Source of the DNA: Aquipluma nitroreducens
Lineage (GTDB): Bacteria; Bacteroidota; Bacteroidia; Bacteroidales; Prolixibacteraceae
NCBI RefSeq assembly: GCF_009689585.1
Contig: NZ_AP018694.1
Location: 744,001-808,000, forward strand
DNA length: 64,000 nucleotides
Reading direction: 5' to 3'
This document shows positions 1 through 8,311 of the stretch, piece by piece; position 1 is the stretch's first letter, and every line of letters starts with the position of its first letter. Under the pieces are notes generated by a model, which was given only the letters and a program-made list of their open reading frames with translations, made no database searches and was not told the DNA's origin. Made by a program: the position numbers and the translations under genes.

Positions 1-127
1 TCGAAATAGTATCCATTCCCTTCTTGCCTGAAACCAGTTCAACAATTCCGGCACCAAAATCAGCGCCACCCAGCAACACGTATAACAGGATTGCTATAGC
101 CAAAACAAAAACGATAAATTCAGTCAT
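1..127 (-). CDS. cydB: Cytochrome bd ubiquinol oxidase subunit II (N-terminal part, cut by window edge)
   Basis: This is the first 42 codons of the second subunit of the quinol-oxidising cytochrome bd complex, an inner-membrane terminal oxidase with high oxygen affinity. The start ATG is at 125-127 on the minus strand. The visible N-terminus reads MTEFIVFVLAIAILLYVLLG and continues GGADFGAGI, a membrane segment followed by the glycine-rich stretch typical of CydB. The start overlaps the end of cydA by 8 bases (120-127), so the two are translationally coupled. The rest of the gene lies to the left of the window. Identification rests on this short N-terminus plus the linkage to cydA, and is nevertheless firm. 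Confidence 0.88.
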   Translation of the reverse strand, partial: MTEFIVFVLAIAILLYVLLGGADFGAGIVELVSGKKGMDTIS

Positions 128-1442
128 GAGTGATTAGATTTTGAGCATTTGAATGAACAGCCAATATCTGACGCCGCATCAGCCATACGACCAGAAACGT
201 CAGCAGAAGATAGATAAATGTGATCAGGTAAAACGGATATTGAACGCCTGGCATTGGCGTTACAGCATCTTTCGTTTTCATGATACCATAAATAATCCAG
301 GGTTGCCGACCCACTTCAGTTACAATCCAGCCTGCTTCAACAGCAATAAATCCAACTGGAGTAAGCCAGACCAGCAACTTTAGCCACCACGTTTTATCCA
401 GGTTTTCCTTCCATTTAAATTTGAAAATCAGGAATAAAATACCTGCGCCCATCATAAACATTCCCATAAAAACCATGATCTGAAAGGCAAAATGCACAAT
501 GGCAACCGGAGGCCAGTTTTCTTTACTGGTTTTATCCAGTCCTTCCACTTCGGCATTTGGATCTCCATGAGCCAAAAAGCTTAGCAAGTGCGGAATATGA
601 ATAGCATATTTAACTTCCTCTTTCTCTTCATCAGGAATGCCGCCAATAACAAGCGACGCGGGTTCTGAGGTTTTAAACAAAGATTCCATAGCAGCTAATT
701 TTGCTGGCTGAAGCTTCGCTACATTTTTGGCTGAAATATCGCCGCTTATGGGCTGTAATATGGCAGCAACAGCGCCAAACAAAAGGGCAATATGTATAGC
801 GCCCCGATGAAACTCATTTCCTTTGTGACGAAGCAGCTTAAAAGCATGCACACCGGCCACTGCAAAACTGGTTGATGCAAAAGCAGCGATCGTCATGTGC
901 AGCGCTTGCTGAAACCAGGCCTTGTTAAACATCGCTTTCACCGGATCGATATTGATTGCCTGGCCATTGACCCATTCAAAGCCGGAAGGACTGTTCATCC
1001 AGGCATTGGCCGCTATCACAAATATACCAGACATTACACCTGCAATCCCGACCAGAAGACCGGAAAACAGATGAATCCGGTTACTCACCCGATTCCTTCC
1101 ATAGAGAAATACGCCTAACGCAATTGCTTCGAGAAAGAAGGCTGTTCCCTCCCAGGAGAAGGGCATCCCAATAATAGCTCCGGCATGTTCCATGAATTTT
1201 GGCTAAAGCAGCCCAAGCTCAAACGACAGAACAGTACCCGAAACAGCGCCTACGGCAAAGAAAATAGCCACTCCCCTTGCCCATGCCTTCGACAGATCCA
1301 GATAAACTTTACGACCTGTTTTTATCCATTTGAGCTCGGCAACAAACATTAACCAGGGCATCGTCATTCCAATACAGGCAAAAACAATGTGAAACACAAA
1401 TGAAACGGTCATTTGAAGCCTCGCAGCAAGAAAATCATCCAT
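120..1442 (-). pseudogene. cydA: Cytochrome bd ubiquinol oxidase subunit I, interrupted by an in-frame TAG
   Basis: This encodes the haem-carrying subunit of cytochrome bd oxidase, which oxidises quinol and reduces oxygen to water in the inner membrane. Codons 1-79 (1203-1442) and codon 84 onward (to 120) are one reading frame. They are separated only by TAG at 1203-1205 and the codons for PKF. The join reads LGLL*PKFMEHAG, where the family has Trp, so TGG to TAG is the likely change. Other hallmarks are intact: H18 in FVFHIVF, the glutamate in AFFLEAIALG near residue 105, and GRQPWIIYG near the C-terminus. The predicted total is about 440 residues, the short Q-loop class. It could be a true nonsense mutation, a strain variant or a base-calling error. 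If real, the oxidase is inactive unless the stop is read through. Confidence 0.9.
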
Positions 1443-1501
1443 TACAGGTCGGGTTTAATATGTTTTAAATAATTTGACAATCATTTCACAAAGCTAAACA
1501 A

Positions 1502-1537
1502 AAAATATAAAAAGACATGCAGGTCTTTTTATATTTT
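1502..1537. promoter_or_regulatory. Near-perfect 36-bp palindrome, candidate operator between cydA and ric
   Basis: Two perfectly complementary 15-base arms (1502-1516 and 1523-1537) flank a 6-base centre ATGCAG. The inner part reads AAAAAGAC-ATGCAG-GTCTTTTT. It lies in the 133-bp gap between divergent cydA and ric, about 60 bp upstream of cydA and 40 bp upstream of ric. A symmetric operator for the Rrf2 regulator encoded two genes away, or for a Crp/Fnr-type regulator, is the natural reading. Which protein binds is inference. The sequence could also form a hairpin, but there is no gene end here that would need a terminator. Confidence 0.6.
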
Positions 1538-1575
1538 ATTTATAACTTTACGTTGAAATTTTAAAGCATGCAGCC

Positions 1576-2301
1576 ATGAAAATATCACAGAATACTTCAA
1601 TAGGAGAATTGGTAAAGTTAAATTTTAAAACCGCCTCCGTCTTTCAGGATAATAACATTGACTTTTGTTGTGGCGGGGACAAAACCATTTCAGAAGCATG
1701 TAAAAATGCAGGCTTAGATCCTGAAAAACTGATAGGCCAGCTGGAATTAATTGCTGAACAAAACGATGCAGACTCACAATATATCAATGGGTTGAGCCTT
1801 GAGGAACTTAGTAATTATATCGTCAAAAGACATCATAGTTATGTACGGGAAAGCATACCCCAGCTTCAGAAAAATCTTGAAAAAATCTGTCAGGTACATG
1901 GAAGCCATCACCCTGAATTGTTCGAAATAAACAGCTTATTTACAGAATCTTCAGGTGACTTGACCATGCACATGCAAAAGGAAGAACTGATGCTCTTCCC
2001 TTTTATCCGGAGGCTGGAACTATCATCGAAGAATGGAGCAGCTTTGCCCAATAGTCCTTTTGGCCCGGTTTCCAACCCGATCTCTATGATGGTGGCAGAA
2101 CATCAGCAGGAAGGCGACCGTTTTGAGCAGATTTCAAAACTCTCAGAAAATTATACGCTTCCTGAAGACGCCTGCACTACTTATGAAATCACCCTGAGGC
2201 AACTTCGGGATTTCGAGAACGATTTGCATAGGCACATCCATCTGGAGAACAATATTTTGTTTCCAAAAGCTATCGAATTGGAGAAAAATTTAACGACATG
2301 A
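1576..2301 (+). CDS. ric: Iron-sulfur cluster repair di-iron protein (Ric/ScdA/YtfE)
   Basis: Ric proteins restore Fe-S clusters damaged by nitric oxide or oxidants, using a non-haem di-iron centre in the cytoplasm. The 241-residue length fits the family. Residues 1-55 form the ScdA N-terminal domain with the conserved double Cys in NIDFCCGG (positions 31-32). The rest is a hemerythrin-like four-helix bundle with the expected His/Glu ligands in RHHSY, GSHHPEL, HMQKEELMLFPF, EHQQEGDRF and HRHIHLENNILFP. It is the first gene rightward of the palindrome at 1502-1537 and is followed closely by an Rrf2 regulator, a common arrangement for nitrosative-stress genes. Induction by NO is inferred from this context. 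Confidence 0.93.
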   Translation: MKISQNTSIGELVKLNFKTASVFQDNNIDFCCGGDKTISEACKNAGLDPEKLIGQLELIAEQNDADSQYINGLSLEELSNYIVKRHHSYVRESIPQLQKNLEKICQVHGSHHPELFEINSLFTESSGDLTMHMQKEELMLFPFIRRLELSSKNGAALPNSPFGPVSNPISMMVAEHQQEGDRFEQISKLSENYTLPEDACTTYEITLRQLRDFENDLHRHIHLENNILFPKAIELEKNLTT

Positions 2302-2369
2302 AAACTTCAGATTTACCCGAATTGATTCCATTGAAGAATGGAGATTCATTAAAATCAAACAATTAGGCT

Positions 2370-2804
2370 ATGCTTGGAAAAACAACTGAATATGCAATAC
2401 GGGCTTTGGTATACATCTACATACAAAACATAGAAGGAGAAAGGCCTGGTTTTAAGGAAATTGCCAAGAAGATTGATTCACCGGAACAATTTACTGGAAA
2501 AGTTCTGCAAAACTTAACCCGTGCCAATATTGTGTCTTCAATGAAAGGCCGGGGAGGTGGCTTTTTCTTTCATGAACCAACACACCCGATAACCTTATTT
2601 AAAGTGATAGAAGCAGTGGAAGGCAAAGAATATTTTTCAAAATGTGGTTTCGGGTTAAAGCGCTGTGATACCAACAATCCCTGTCCTCTACACGCTGATT
2701 ATGCACCGGTAAGAGATTCATTTTTTAAGATGGTTAACGAAAAGACCATACAGTCGCTGGCTAATAAAATTAACAAACGCGAGGCTACATTAAACAGATT
2801 ATAA
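2370..2804 (+). CDS. Rrf2 family transcriptional regulator (NsrR/IscR-like)
   Basis: A 144-residue Rrf2-type winged-helix regulator. The N-terminus MLGKTTEYAIRALVYI and the recognition-helix region around residues 28-60, ending in KGRGGGFFF, are typical. Three cysteines at positions 92, 99 and 105 (KCGFGLKRCDTNNPC) match the Fe-S ligand triad of the family, so it probably senses NO, iron or redox state through a bound cluster. It lies 68 bp after ric and 13 bp before the racemase gene, presumably in one transcript. The palindrome at 1502-1537 is a candidate binding site. Its exact effector cannot be told from sequence. Confidence 0.9.
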   Translation: MLGKTTEYAIRALVYIYIQNIEGERPGFKEIAKKIDSPEQFTGKVLQNLTRANIVSSMKGRGGGFFFHEPTHPITLFKVIEAVEGKEYFSKCGFGLKRCDTNNPCPLHADYAPVRDSFFKMVNEKTIQSLANKINKREATLNRL

Positions 2805-2817
2805 ATAAGATTGATAC

Positions 2818-3519
2818 ATGAAACGAATCGGAATTATTGGAGGATTAGGACCCGAGGCAACCGTTGACTATTACAAGGAAATTATCAATGCCTTTAAAAA
2901 CGGGAATGGAGATCTGGATTATCCAGAAATCATCATTTACAGTGTGAATATGGCACATTTCATTGGGTTGATGAGAGAAAAAAAATATGAACAGGCCACA
3001 GCATATATTTCTGAAAAGATAGAAGGCTTGAAACAGGCTGGAGCTGATTTTGCTGCCCTCAGTGCGAATACGCCACACCAGCTATTTGACCAATTAAGGG
3101 AAAGGTCTGGAATCCCGTTGATCAGTATTGTTGAAGCCACCTGCAACGAAGCGAAAAGTAAAGAGCTAAAACGGGCCGGTTTGTTTGGAACTGAATTTAC
3201 CATGAACGCATCTTTCTTTCCTGATGTTTTTAAAAAGAAAGGCATTGAAGTGATTATGCCTGGCGAGGAAGACAAAGAGTTGATTAATTATAAACTGTTC
3301 AGCGAAATTGAACTGGGCATTTTCAAAGATGAAACACGGGAACTGCTGATCGGAATCATAGAAAAGATGGTCAGAGAACAACATATCGACTCTCTGATTC
3401 TGGGTTGCACTGAGTTCCCGTTAATTCTGACTGCGGAAACTTATGCCGGTATTCCCATTTTAAACACAACCAAAATCCACGTCGAATCGATTGCAAAGTA
3501 TTGTCGAGAAAGTCAATAA
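2818..3519 (+). CDS. Aspartate/glutamate racemase family protein
   Basis: A 233-residue cytoplasmic protein of the Asp/Glu racemase fold (RacX/YgeA-like), starting KRIGIIGGLGPEATVDYYKE. The second catalytic motif LGCTEFPLIL (near residue 195) keeps its cysteine. At the first motif the sequence is SANTPHQL, where active PLP-independent racemases usually have Cys before Asn-Thr. One of the two acid/base residues therefore seems replaced by Ala, and the activity or substrate may differ from a classical aspartate racemase. It sits 13 bp after the Rrf2 gene. Why it travels with stress genes is unclear. Confidence 0.85.
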   Translation: MKRIGIIGGLGPEATVDYYKEIINAFKNGNGDLDYPEIIIYSVNMAHFIGLMREKKYEQATAYISEKIEGLKQAGADFAALSANTPHQLFDQLRERSGIPLISIVEATCNEAKSKELKRAGLFGTEFTMNASFFPDVFKKKGIEVIMPGEEDKELINYKLFSEIELGIFKDETRELLIGIIEKMVREQHIDSLILGCTEFPLILTAETYAGIPILNTTKIHVESIAKYCRESQ

Positions 3520-3523
3520 TACC

Positions 3524-3757
3524 ATGGATAACAAACAAAATCTACATAGAAGTATTCAACATCAGGATAACAATTACAAAGTCGCTGAAACTTTTAATAA
3601 TAGTTGTACAATACCAATTAAGAGTACAGGCATGAGTTTCCGAAATACCATGTTGATGCCCTATTCTTTGATTACGCACTACCATGACAATAACGCAACA
3701 CTGGCTGATATGGGATTAAATCGATACCTCTTGAGGCTATCTGTAGGCACTGAATAG
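3524..3757 (+). pseudogene. Possible degraded C-terminal remnant of a Cys/Met-metabolism PLP enzyme
   Basis: A short frame of about 77 codons starting right after the racemase stop. Its last third, PYSLITHYHDN...LADMGLNRYLLRLSVGTE, resembles the C-terminal tail of cystathionine gamma-synthase, methionine gamma-lyase and O-acetylhomoserine sulfhydrylase enzymes, where SLITHP...G...LLRLSVGIED is standard. The PLP-binding lysine domain is absent and the frame stops immediately after SVGTE. I read it as the leftover of a deleted gene. A small unrelated protein is possible. Confidence 0.35.
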
Positions 3758-3810
3758 TTGTATTCAGGATAGCTAGCAGTTTATTGAAATAACTAAAAAT
3801 AACCTATAAA

Positions 3811-4476
3811 ATGCAACATACTACAAAAATAATTGAAAAGAGCTGGTTAACACACGACGTGATTCGCCTGAGGCTGGAGAGGCCAATGAATTATTCATTC
3901 GATGCAGGACAAGCCATTGAAGTTTCGCTTGAGAATCCACGTTTCCAGGGAGAGAATGCCCCATTTACCTTAACCGGGTTAAGCAGTGAAAAGTATCTCG
4001 AACTGATCTTGAAAGTTTACGCCGAACACAACGGGATGACGCTGGAAATATCGAAATTAAAGGAAGGCGACAGGCTCATTATCAGTGATGCCTGGGATTC
4101 GTATAAAAATCTGGGGCCGGGATTGTTTATTGCAGGCGGTACTGGAATTACTCCCTTTGTCGCGATACTGCGCCAGCTAAATGTCGAAAACAGAGTGGCC
4201 GGAAGCCAATTGCTTTTTGCCAACAAAACCGAAAAGGATATTTTTCTTCAGCAAGAGCTTGGCCAGATGCTTGGGAAAAACTTTATTAACATTTTATCGC
4301 GCGAGAAAAAAGACAATTTTTTATACGGACACATTAATCCTGAAATTCTGAAAGATCAGATTTCAAGGCCCAATCAGCCCTTTTACATCTGTGGTCCGGG
4401 TAATTTTGCTGAACAGATCCGCGATCAATTACTGGAACTGGGCATCGATAAAGATATGATCATTATAAGTTACTAG
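3811..4476 (+). CDS. FAD/NAD(P)-binding oxidoreductase, ferredoxin-NADP reductase fold
   Basis: A 221-residue flavoprotein of the ferredoxin/flavohaemoglobin reductase type with no globin or 2Fe-2S domain attached. The FAD half covers about residues 1-100, with APFTLTGLS in the place of the usual RxYS motif. The NAD(P) half follows, with FIAGGTGITPFVAIL near 106-120 and the terminal YICGPGNFAEQI. It would pass electrons from NAD(P)H to a separate acceptor. Position after ric and the Rrf2 gene suggests a role in NO or redox stress, for example reducing a partner protein. The partner is not identifiable here. Confidence 0.82.
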   Translation: MQHTTKIIEKSWLTHDVIRLRLERPMNYSFDAGQAIEVSLENPRFQGENAPFTLTGLSSEKYLELILKVYAEHNGMTLEISKLKEGDRLIISDAWDSYKNLGPGLFIAGGTGITPFVAILRQLNVENRVAGSQLLFANKTEKDIFLQQELGQMLGKNFINILSREKKDNFLYGHINPEILKDQISRPNQPFYICGPGNFAEQIRDQLLELGIDKDMIIISY

Positions 4477-4528
4477 ATAGATTAAAAGTTCATCCCAAAT
4501 TATTCGGAAATACAAAAGAATATAAAAT

Positions 4529-4825
4529 ATGAAAACAGATTTTAGTCCTGTCTATCCTGTTTATTACGAAGTGTTTTCAGAAGAACAGGAAAAGGAATTT
4601 AGCAAAGTGTTTTATTTCGGGAATGGCACCGAGTTGGAAGAAGCCAAGGGTAAAATCACGGGATTGATTAAGAAAGGAAGCATTGAGGAATATTTGGTTT
4701 TCGATTCGGGTGACGAAGTTCGTATCGATCGTATTATATCAATAAACGGCAAGCTAGGACCTGCCTATGACGAATATGACGCCTTCGCCCTTGCTTGCCT
4801 GAATTGTAACATTCCGGAAGATTAA
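4529..4825 (+). CDS. Conserved hypothetical protein, 98 aa
   Basis: I do not recognise this small acidic protein. It has no signal peptide or membrane segment. The sequence begins [20 protein letters not shown] and contains a basic stretch [21 protein letters not shown] near the middle. Two Cys occur near the end ([12 protein letters not shown]). It starts 52 bp after the flavoprotein gene and ends 19 bp before the DUF488 gene, so it is probably part of the same operon. A helper role in the stress response is a guess from position only. Confidence 0.65.
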   Translation: MKTDFSPVYPVYYEVFSEEQEKEFSKVFYFGNGTELEEAKGKITGLIKKGSIEEYLVFDSGDEVRIDRIISINGKLGPAYDEYDAFALACLNCNIPED

Positions 4826-4844
4826 CCAAACAAAATCAGCTATC

Positions 4845-5183
4845 ATGATTAAAATCAAAAGGGCATATCTGGAGCCTGAAGAAGATGATATGCGGATTCT
4901 GGTTGACCGGCTCTGGCCGCGCGGACTGACCAAAGAAAAGGCAAACATTGATTTATGGATGAAAGATGTTGCCCCAAGTACAGAACTTCGAAAGTGGTTT
5001 AGTCATGACATCGAAAAATGGGAAGAATTCAAAAGACGCTATTTGGACGAACTCAACGAAAACAAAGAGTCAGTAGCGATTCTGAAAGAACAGTTAAACA
5101 AAGGAAATGTAACATTAATTTTTGGTGCCAGAGATGAATTACACAACGAGGCGATTGTCCTCAAAGAGCTTTTGAGTTGCTAA
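4845..5183 (+). CDS. DUF488 family protein (YeaO-like)
   Basis: A 112-residue cytoplasmic protein of the DUF488 family. The diagnostic block [17 protein letters not shown] lies near residues 18-35, followed by the [15 protein letters not shown] segment and the terminal [13 protein letters not shown] block. These are the conserved features of YeaO-type proteins. The biochemical function is not established, and no catalytic residue assignment is safe. It follows the 98-residue gene by 19 bp and precedes a cytochrome c gene by about 60 bp. Confidence 0.9.
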   Translation: MIKIKRAYLEPEEDDMRILVDRLWPRGLTKEKANIDLWMKDVAPSTELRKWFSHDIEKWEEFKRRYLDELNENKESVAILKEQLNKGNVTLIFGARDELHNEAIVLKELLSC

Positions 5184-5242
5184 CCGACCCAAGTGCCGGT
5201 ACTAAAAACGTTAAATATCATTTAATCAATGAAATAACGATC

Positions 5243-5671
5243 ATGAAAAAAGAAATATTTCTCGCAACAGGTCTGGTTTTATCGATTTGCGTATCAGGTA
5301 GTACGCCTGAAAAAGAACCCGGCAGAAACACAGAACATGAAACCGTCTTAGAAACAAAAACATCAATAAATTTGACAGAGAATTTTCAGACGCCTGCTAA
5401 AGTTGTTAGTCCCGGAGAAAAACTTTTTAAAGATAAAGGCTGCACAGTTTGCCATCAGTTAAATACAAAATTAGTGGGTCCTCCGTTAAAAACGATTGCA
5501 ACGGCCTACACCAATAATAAGAAAGGTTTAGTCGCCTTCTTAAAAGATTCAGGCAAGCCTATCGTTGATCCATCCCAGGCATCTGTCATGCATCCGCAAA
5601 TTGCTATTACCAAGGCATTACCGGCTAACGAACTGGATGCAATAGTCGACTATATTCTATCAATCAAGTAA
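5243..5671 (+). CDS. Exported monohaem cytochrome c
   Basis: A secreted c-type cytochrome of 142 residues. The ATG at 5243 gives a normal export signal (MKKEIFLATGLVLSICVSGS), whereas the longer in-frame start at 5177 would add an unlikely leader. The haem site is CTVCH near residue 70, followed by VGPPLKTIA. The Met in SVMHPQIAIT is the likely sixth iron ligand, and the domain ends with DAIVDYILSIK, so it is a small class I cytochrome. It probably shuttles electrons in the periplasm. Its position with cydAB, ric and a flavoprotein fits respiratory or redox adaptation. Confidence 0.86.
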   Translation: MKKEIFLATGLVLSICVSGSTPEKEPGRNTEHETVLETKTSINLTENFQTPAKVVSPGEKLFKDKGCTVCHQLNTKLVGPPLKTIATAYTNNKKGLVAFLKDSGKPIVDPSQASVMHPQIAITKALPANELDAIVDYILSIK

Positions 5672-5826
5672 TCATTTTCTTATTGTTATTGGGGATAAAT
5701 TTTATGGCAAAACAAAACAGATTTAACGGAATGCATATCAAACGGAAAAAGAAAGCTTATAAAATTCCTCTATCTCCTGGATCAGCCGGTAAGGTTTAAT
5801 CCATTTGTTTTCAGTCGAATATTTTT
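5672..5826. other. Intergenic gap with an open minus-strand frame, possible relic
   Basis: No gene is assigned. On the minus strand a frame different from that of the neighbouring NTF2-like gene stays open from about 5872 to 5740, with protein-like composition (EYKDLALKFNPAEP, then KWIKPYRLIQEIEEFYK). It has no start codon of its own. It could be the tail of the NTF2-like gene or of a lost neighbour displaced by a frameshift. Confidence 0.3.
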
Positions 5827-6231
5827 TTATGGGTTCTGCCGGGTTAAATTTGAGAGCCAAATCTTTGTATTCCGATTGGAGAAAGGCAACAAGTTATTAA
5901 CACCAAATTTGAGATAAACCTCCGTCACCATAAAAGGATTAACGACTTCGTTTCCTCCAACCACTGCCACCAAATCGATGTCATTCAACAGTATGGCCGT
6001 ATTCCCGAAGAAAGTAACTGAAGCTGAGTAAACTTCGGCTTTTTTATACCAAATAAATCCGGATTTAATAATTTTAATTTCCCGCTCTGTTCCCCACGTT
6101 CCCCCCATATGAACAAACATGGCTTTTGCATCGAATAGTACATTTAATAAATCGACATTTTTATCTGACATCCATAACCATTTTTGTTTGGATAAGTCAA
6201 GGATTTCCTGTTGTTCAGGTGTGTTACTCAT
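5827..6231 (-). CDS. NTF2/SnoaL-like protein (DUF4440 type), possibly frameshifted at the C-terminus
   Basis: A 134-residue protein of the cystatin-like NTF2/SnoaL fold, a pocket-forming domain found in small enzymes and ligand binders. Characteristic segments are ILDLSKQKWLWMSDKNVDLL, FVHMGGTWGTEREI, IIKSGFIWYKKAEV, GNTAILLNDI and NPFMVTEVYLK. After VTEVYLK the family normally ends with a W-K-L-x-S-L-x-F strand. Here the frame reads FGVNNLLPFSNRN instead, while another frame gives W....LVAFL. A small indel near 5905 is likely. It is convergent with the cytochrome gene, and its ligand is unknown. Confidence 0.75.
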   Translation of the reverse strand: MSNTPEQQEILDLSKQKWLWMSDKNVDLLNVLFDAKAMFVHMGGTWGTEREIKIIKSGFIWYKKAEVYSASVTFFGNTAILLNDIDLVAVVGGNEVVNPFMVTEVYLKFGVNNLLPFSNRNTKIWLSNLTRQNP

Positions 6232-6393
6232 AGCAGATGTATTGGTGTTGTTTTGTGCACTGATTCATTGCACACTCATTATAAAAAACATAGTCCAAAA
6301 ATTGTTGCTTTCATAAATTTACTATTTATAGGTTAATTATAAATTTAATCTATTTTTTTGAGAAATTCTTTTCGGAATCAAGGTTCGTTTGGG

Positions 6394-7245
6394 CTAACTG
6401 TTTAACCATCCGTATTCGCTCATCCATTTTACAATAGCAGGGTTACGGTGGTCAAAATACATGCTTTGTTTGGTATCTAAAGTTTGGATACGCTGTATAT
6501 CTTCATCAGATAATCTAAAATCAAAAATGCTGATGTTTTCAATCATTCTTTCTTTTCGTCCTGACTTAGGAATCGCAACCACACCTCTTTGAGTTAACCA
6601 GCGGAGGATTACCTGGGCAACAGTTTTATTGTACTTCGCTGCAATAGCGGCCAGAACTTCATTATTGAATATATCATTCATTCCCTCGGCAAACGGACTC
6701 CAGGCTTCAATCTGTACACCATTATCCTGTAAAAATTGTTGGGTTTCAATTTGCTGTTGGTAAGGGTGGGCTTCTATCTGGTTAACGGCAGGTATAAAAC
6801 CACTGTTAGCAATTAAGTCCATCAACCTGTCGGGTAAAAAATTACATACACCTATTGCCTTAATTTTTCCTTCATTATACAGATACTGCATAGCACGCCA
6901 CGAGCCAAAGATATCACCAAAAGGCTGGTGAATTAGATACAAGTCGATATAGTCGAGCTGAAGTGCTTCAAGTGATCTTTGAAAAGCAGCTATAGTCTTT
7001 TCGTAGCCTGCTTCCTTACTACCAAATTTGGTCGCTATAAACAATTCTTCTCTTGGAATACCGCTTCTTTTAATAGCATTTCCAACTGCCTGTTCATTTC
7101 CATAAAGTTCAGCGGTATCAAATAAACGATACCCTGCTTCAATTGCATTAAGTACTGCAGTCTCGCATTCATCGCCCATAATTTGCATAACTCCAAATCC
7201 CAAAACCGGCATTTCTATTCCGTTGTTCAATTTTACTTTTTCCAT
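6394..7245 (-). CDS. Aldo/keto reductase
   Basis: A 283-residue cytoplasmic NADPH-dependent aldo/keto reductase (2,5-didehydrogluconate reductase-like). The catalytic tetrad is visible: Asp and Tyr in RLFDTAELYGNEQ, Lys in LFIATKFG, and His in IDLYLIHQPFGD. The cofactor-binding end is VAIPKSGRKERMIENISIFDF. The substrate is probably an aldehyde or keto-sugar. It is divergently transcribed from an AraC-type regulator across a 160-bp gap, so it is the probable target of that regulator. Confidence 0.93.
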   Translation of the reverse strand: MEKVKLNNGIEMPVLGFGVMQIMGDECETAVLNAIEAGYRLFDTAELYGNEQAVGNAIKRSGIPREELFIATKFGSKEAGYEKTIAAFQRSLEALQLDYIDLYLIHQPFGDIFGSWRAMQYLYNEGKIKAIGVCNFLPDRLMDLIANSGFIPAVNQIEAHPYQQQIETQQFLQDNGVQIEAWSPFAEGMNDIFNNEVLAAIAAKYNKTVAQVILRWLTQRGVVAIPKSGRKERMIENISIFDFRLSDEDIQRIQTLDTKQSMYFDHRNPAIVKWMSEYGWLNS

Positions 7246-7381
7246 TTTTCACTTTTTAATTGTTATTTGATGATACAAAGGACGGGAAAAAGTGAAGGGC
7301 TGTTGGTATCTGCATTACTGAACTTTGTACCACTTTTACAGGTGTACCCATTAGGATGATATGTCACTGATAAATAGTACA

Positions 7382-7389
7382 TATCTTTG
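7382..7389 (+). promoter_or_regulatory. Candidate Bacteroidota -7 promoter element for the AraC-type gene
   Basis: TATCTTTG fits the TAnnTTTG -7 consensus of Bacteroidota promoters and ends 16 bp before the ATG at 7406. A clear -33 TTTG is not seen at the usual distance, so confidence is modest. Confidence 0.4.
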
Positions 7390-7405
7390 AATAAAAGTAA
7401 GAGAT

Positions 7406-8311
7406 ATGACAAATATTATTGAAATTAAAACCGTAGCTGAAAACAATAAGATGATTGATGTCAAAACTCCCCATCCACTTGTGAATGTGGTTGATTTTTC
7501 GACCTTGAAACCACAAGATAAATCGGCAGTGTCGGGGACTTATACATTTGGATTTTATACTGTTTCTATTAAATATGGAAAGAACTGTGAACTAAAGTAT
7601 GGACGAAATTTGTACGATTATCAGGATGGAACGTTGGTTTTTATGTCTCCCGGTCAGGTAATGTCCGTTGAACAAAAAAAGAAGTTTCAGCCCGAAGGGT
7701 TTGCCCTTGTGTTTCACCCAGACTTAATAAGGGGAACTTCACTCGGGCAGCACATTAAAAACTATTCGTTTTTTTCCTACGATGTTCATGAAGCTTTACA
7801 TCTTAGTGAGAAAGAGCTGGAAGTGGTTCTTGAGTGTTTTAAGAAGATTGAATTTGAGCTTAAACAGACCATTGACAAACACAGTAAGCATTTGATCGTA
7901 TCAAATATTGAATTATTCCTAAGTTATTGTGTGAGGTTCTACGACAGACAGTTTATTACCCGCGATAACATAAACTCGGATGTTCTTACAAAATTTGAAT
8001 CACTTTTAAATTCGTATTTCGAATCTGAAAATCTGAAAAAAATTGGAATCCCAACGGTATCCTATCTTGCAGATCAATTGCACCTTTCAGCAAACTACTT
8101 TGGTGATCTTGTAAAAAAAGAAACCGGGAAAACGGCGTTAGAGTACATTCAACTGGCAATTATTGATGCGGCTAAAGAAAAGATCCTTGTACCAGGTAAG
8201 TCTGTCAGCGAAATAGCGTGCGAGTTGGGCTTCAAGCATTCACAACATTTCTCTCGCTTCTTCAAACAGCATGTCGGTTACTCGCCCAATGAGTACAGAC
8301 ATTTAAATTAG
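7406..8311 (+). CDS. AraC family transcriptional regulator
   Basis: A 301-residue regulator. The N-terminal part (about 1-190) is a cupin-like sensor domain of the kind seen in AraC proteins. The C-terminal 100 residues carry two helix-turn-helix motifs: YLADQLHLSANYFGDLVKKE and VSEIACELGFKHSQHFSRFF, ending with the family signature GYSPNEYRHLN. It is divergent from the aldo/keto reductase and probably controls it. The ligand cannot be predicted. Such regulator/AKR pairs are common in Bacteroidota and other bacteria. Confidence 0.93.
   Translation: MTNIIEIKTVAENNKMIDVKTPHPLVNVVDFSTLKPQDKSAVSGTYTFGFYTVSIKYGKNCELKYGRNLYDYQDGTLVFMSPGQVMSVEQKKKFQPEGFALVFHPDLIRGTSLGQHIKNYSFFSYDVHEALHLSEKELEVVLECFKKIEFELKQTIDKHSKHLIVSNIELFLSYCVRFYDRQFITRDNINSDVLTKFESLLNSYFESENLKKIGIPTVSYLADQLHLSANYFGDLVKKETGKTALEYIQLAIIDAAKEKILVPGKSVSEIACELGFKHSQHFSRFFKQHVGYSPNEYRHLN

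Noticed and set aside
1203-1205. Alternative genetic code or programmed recoding of TAG
   Set aside because: TAG ends several intact genes in this window (stops at 4476, 33210, 35513 and 36171), so a global reassignment is not supported. Local readthrough remains untested.
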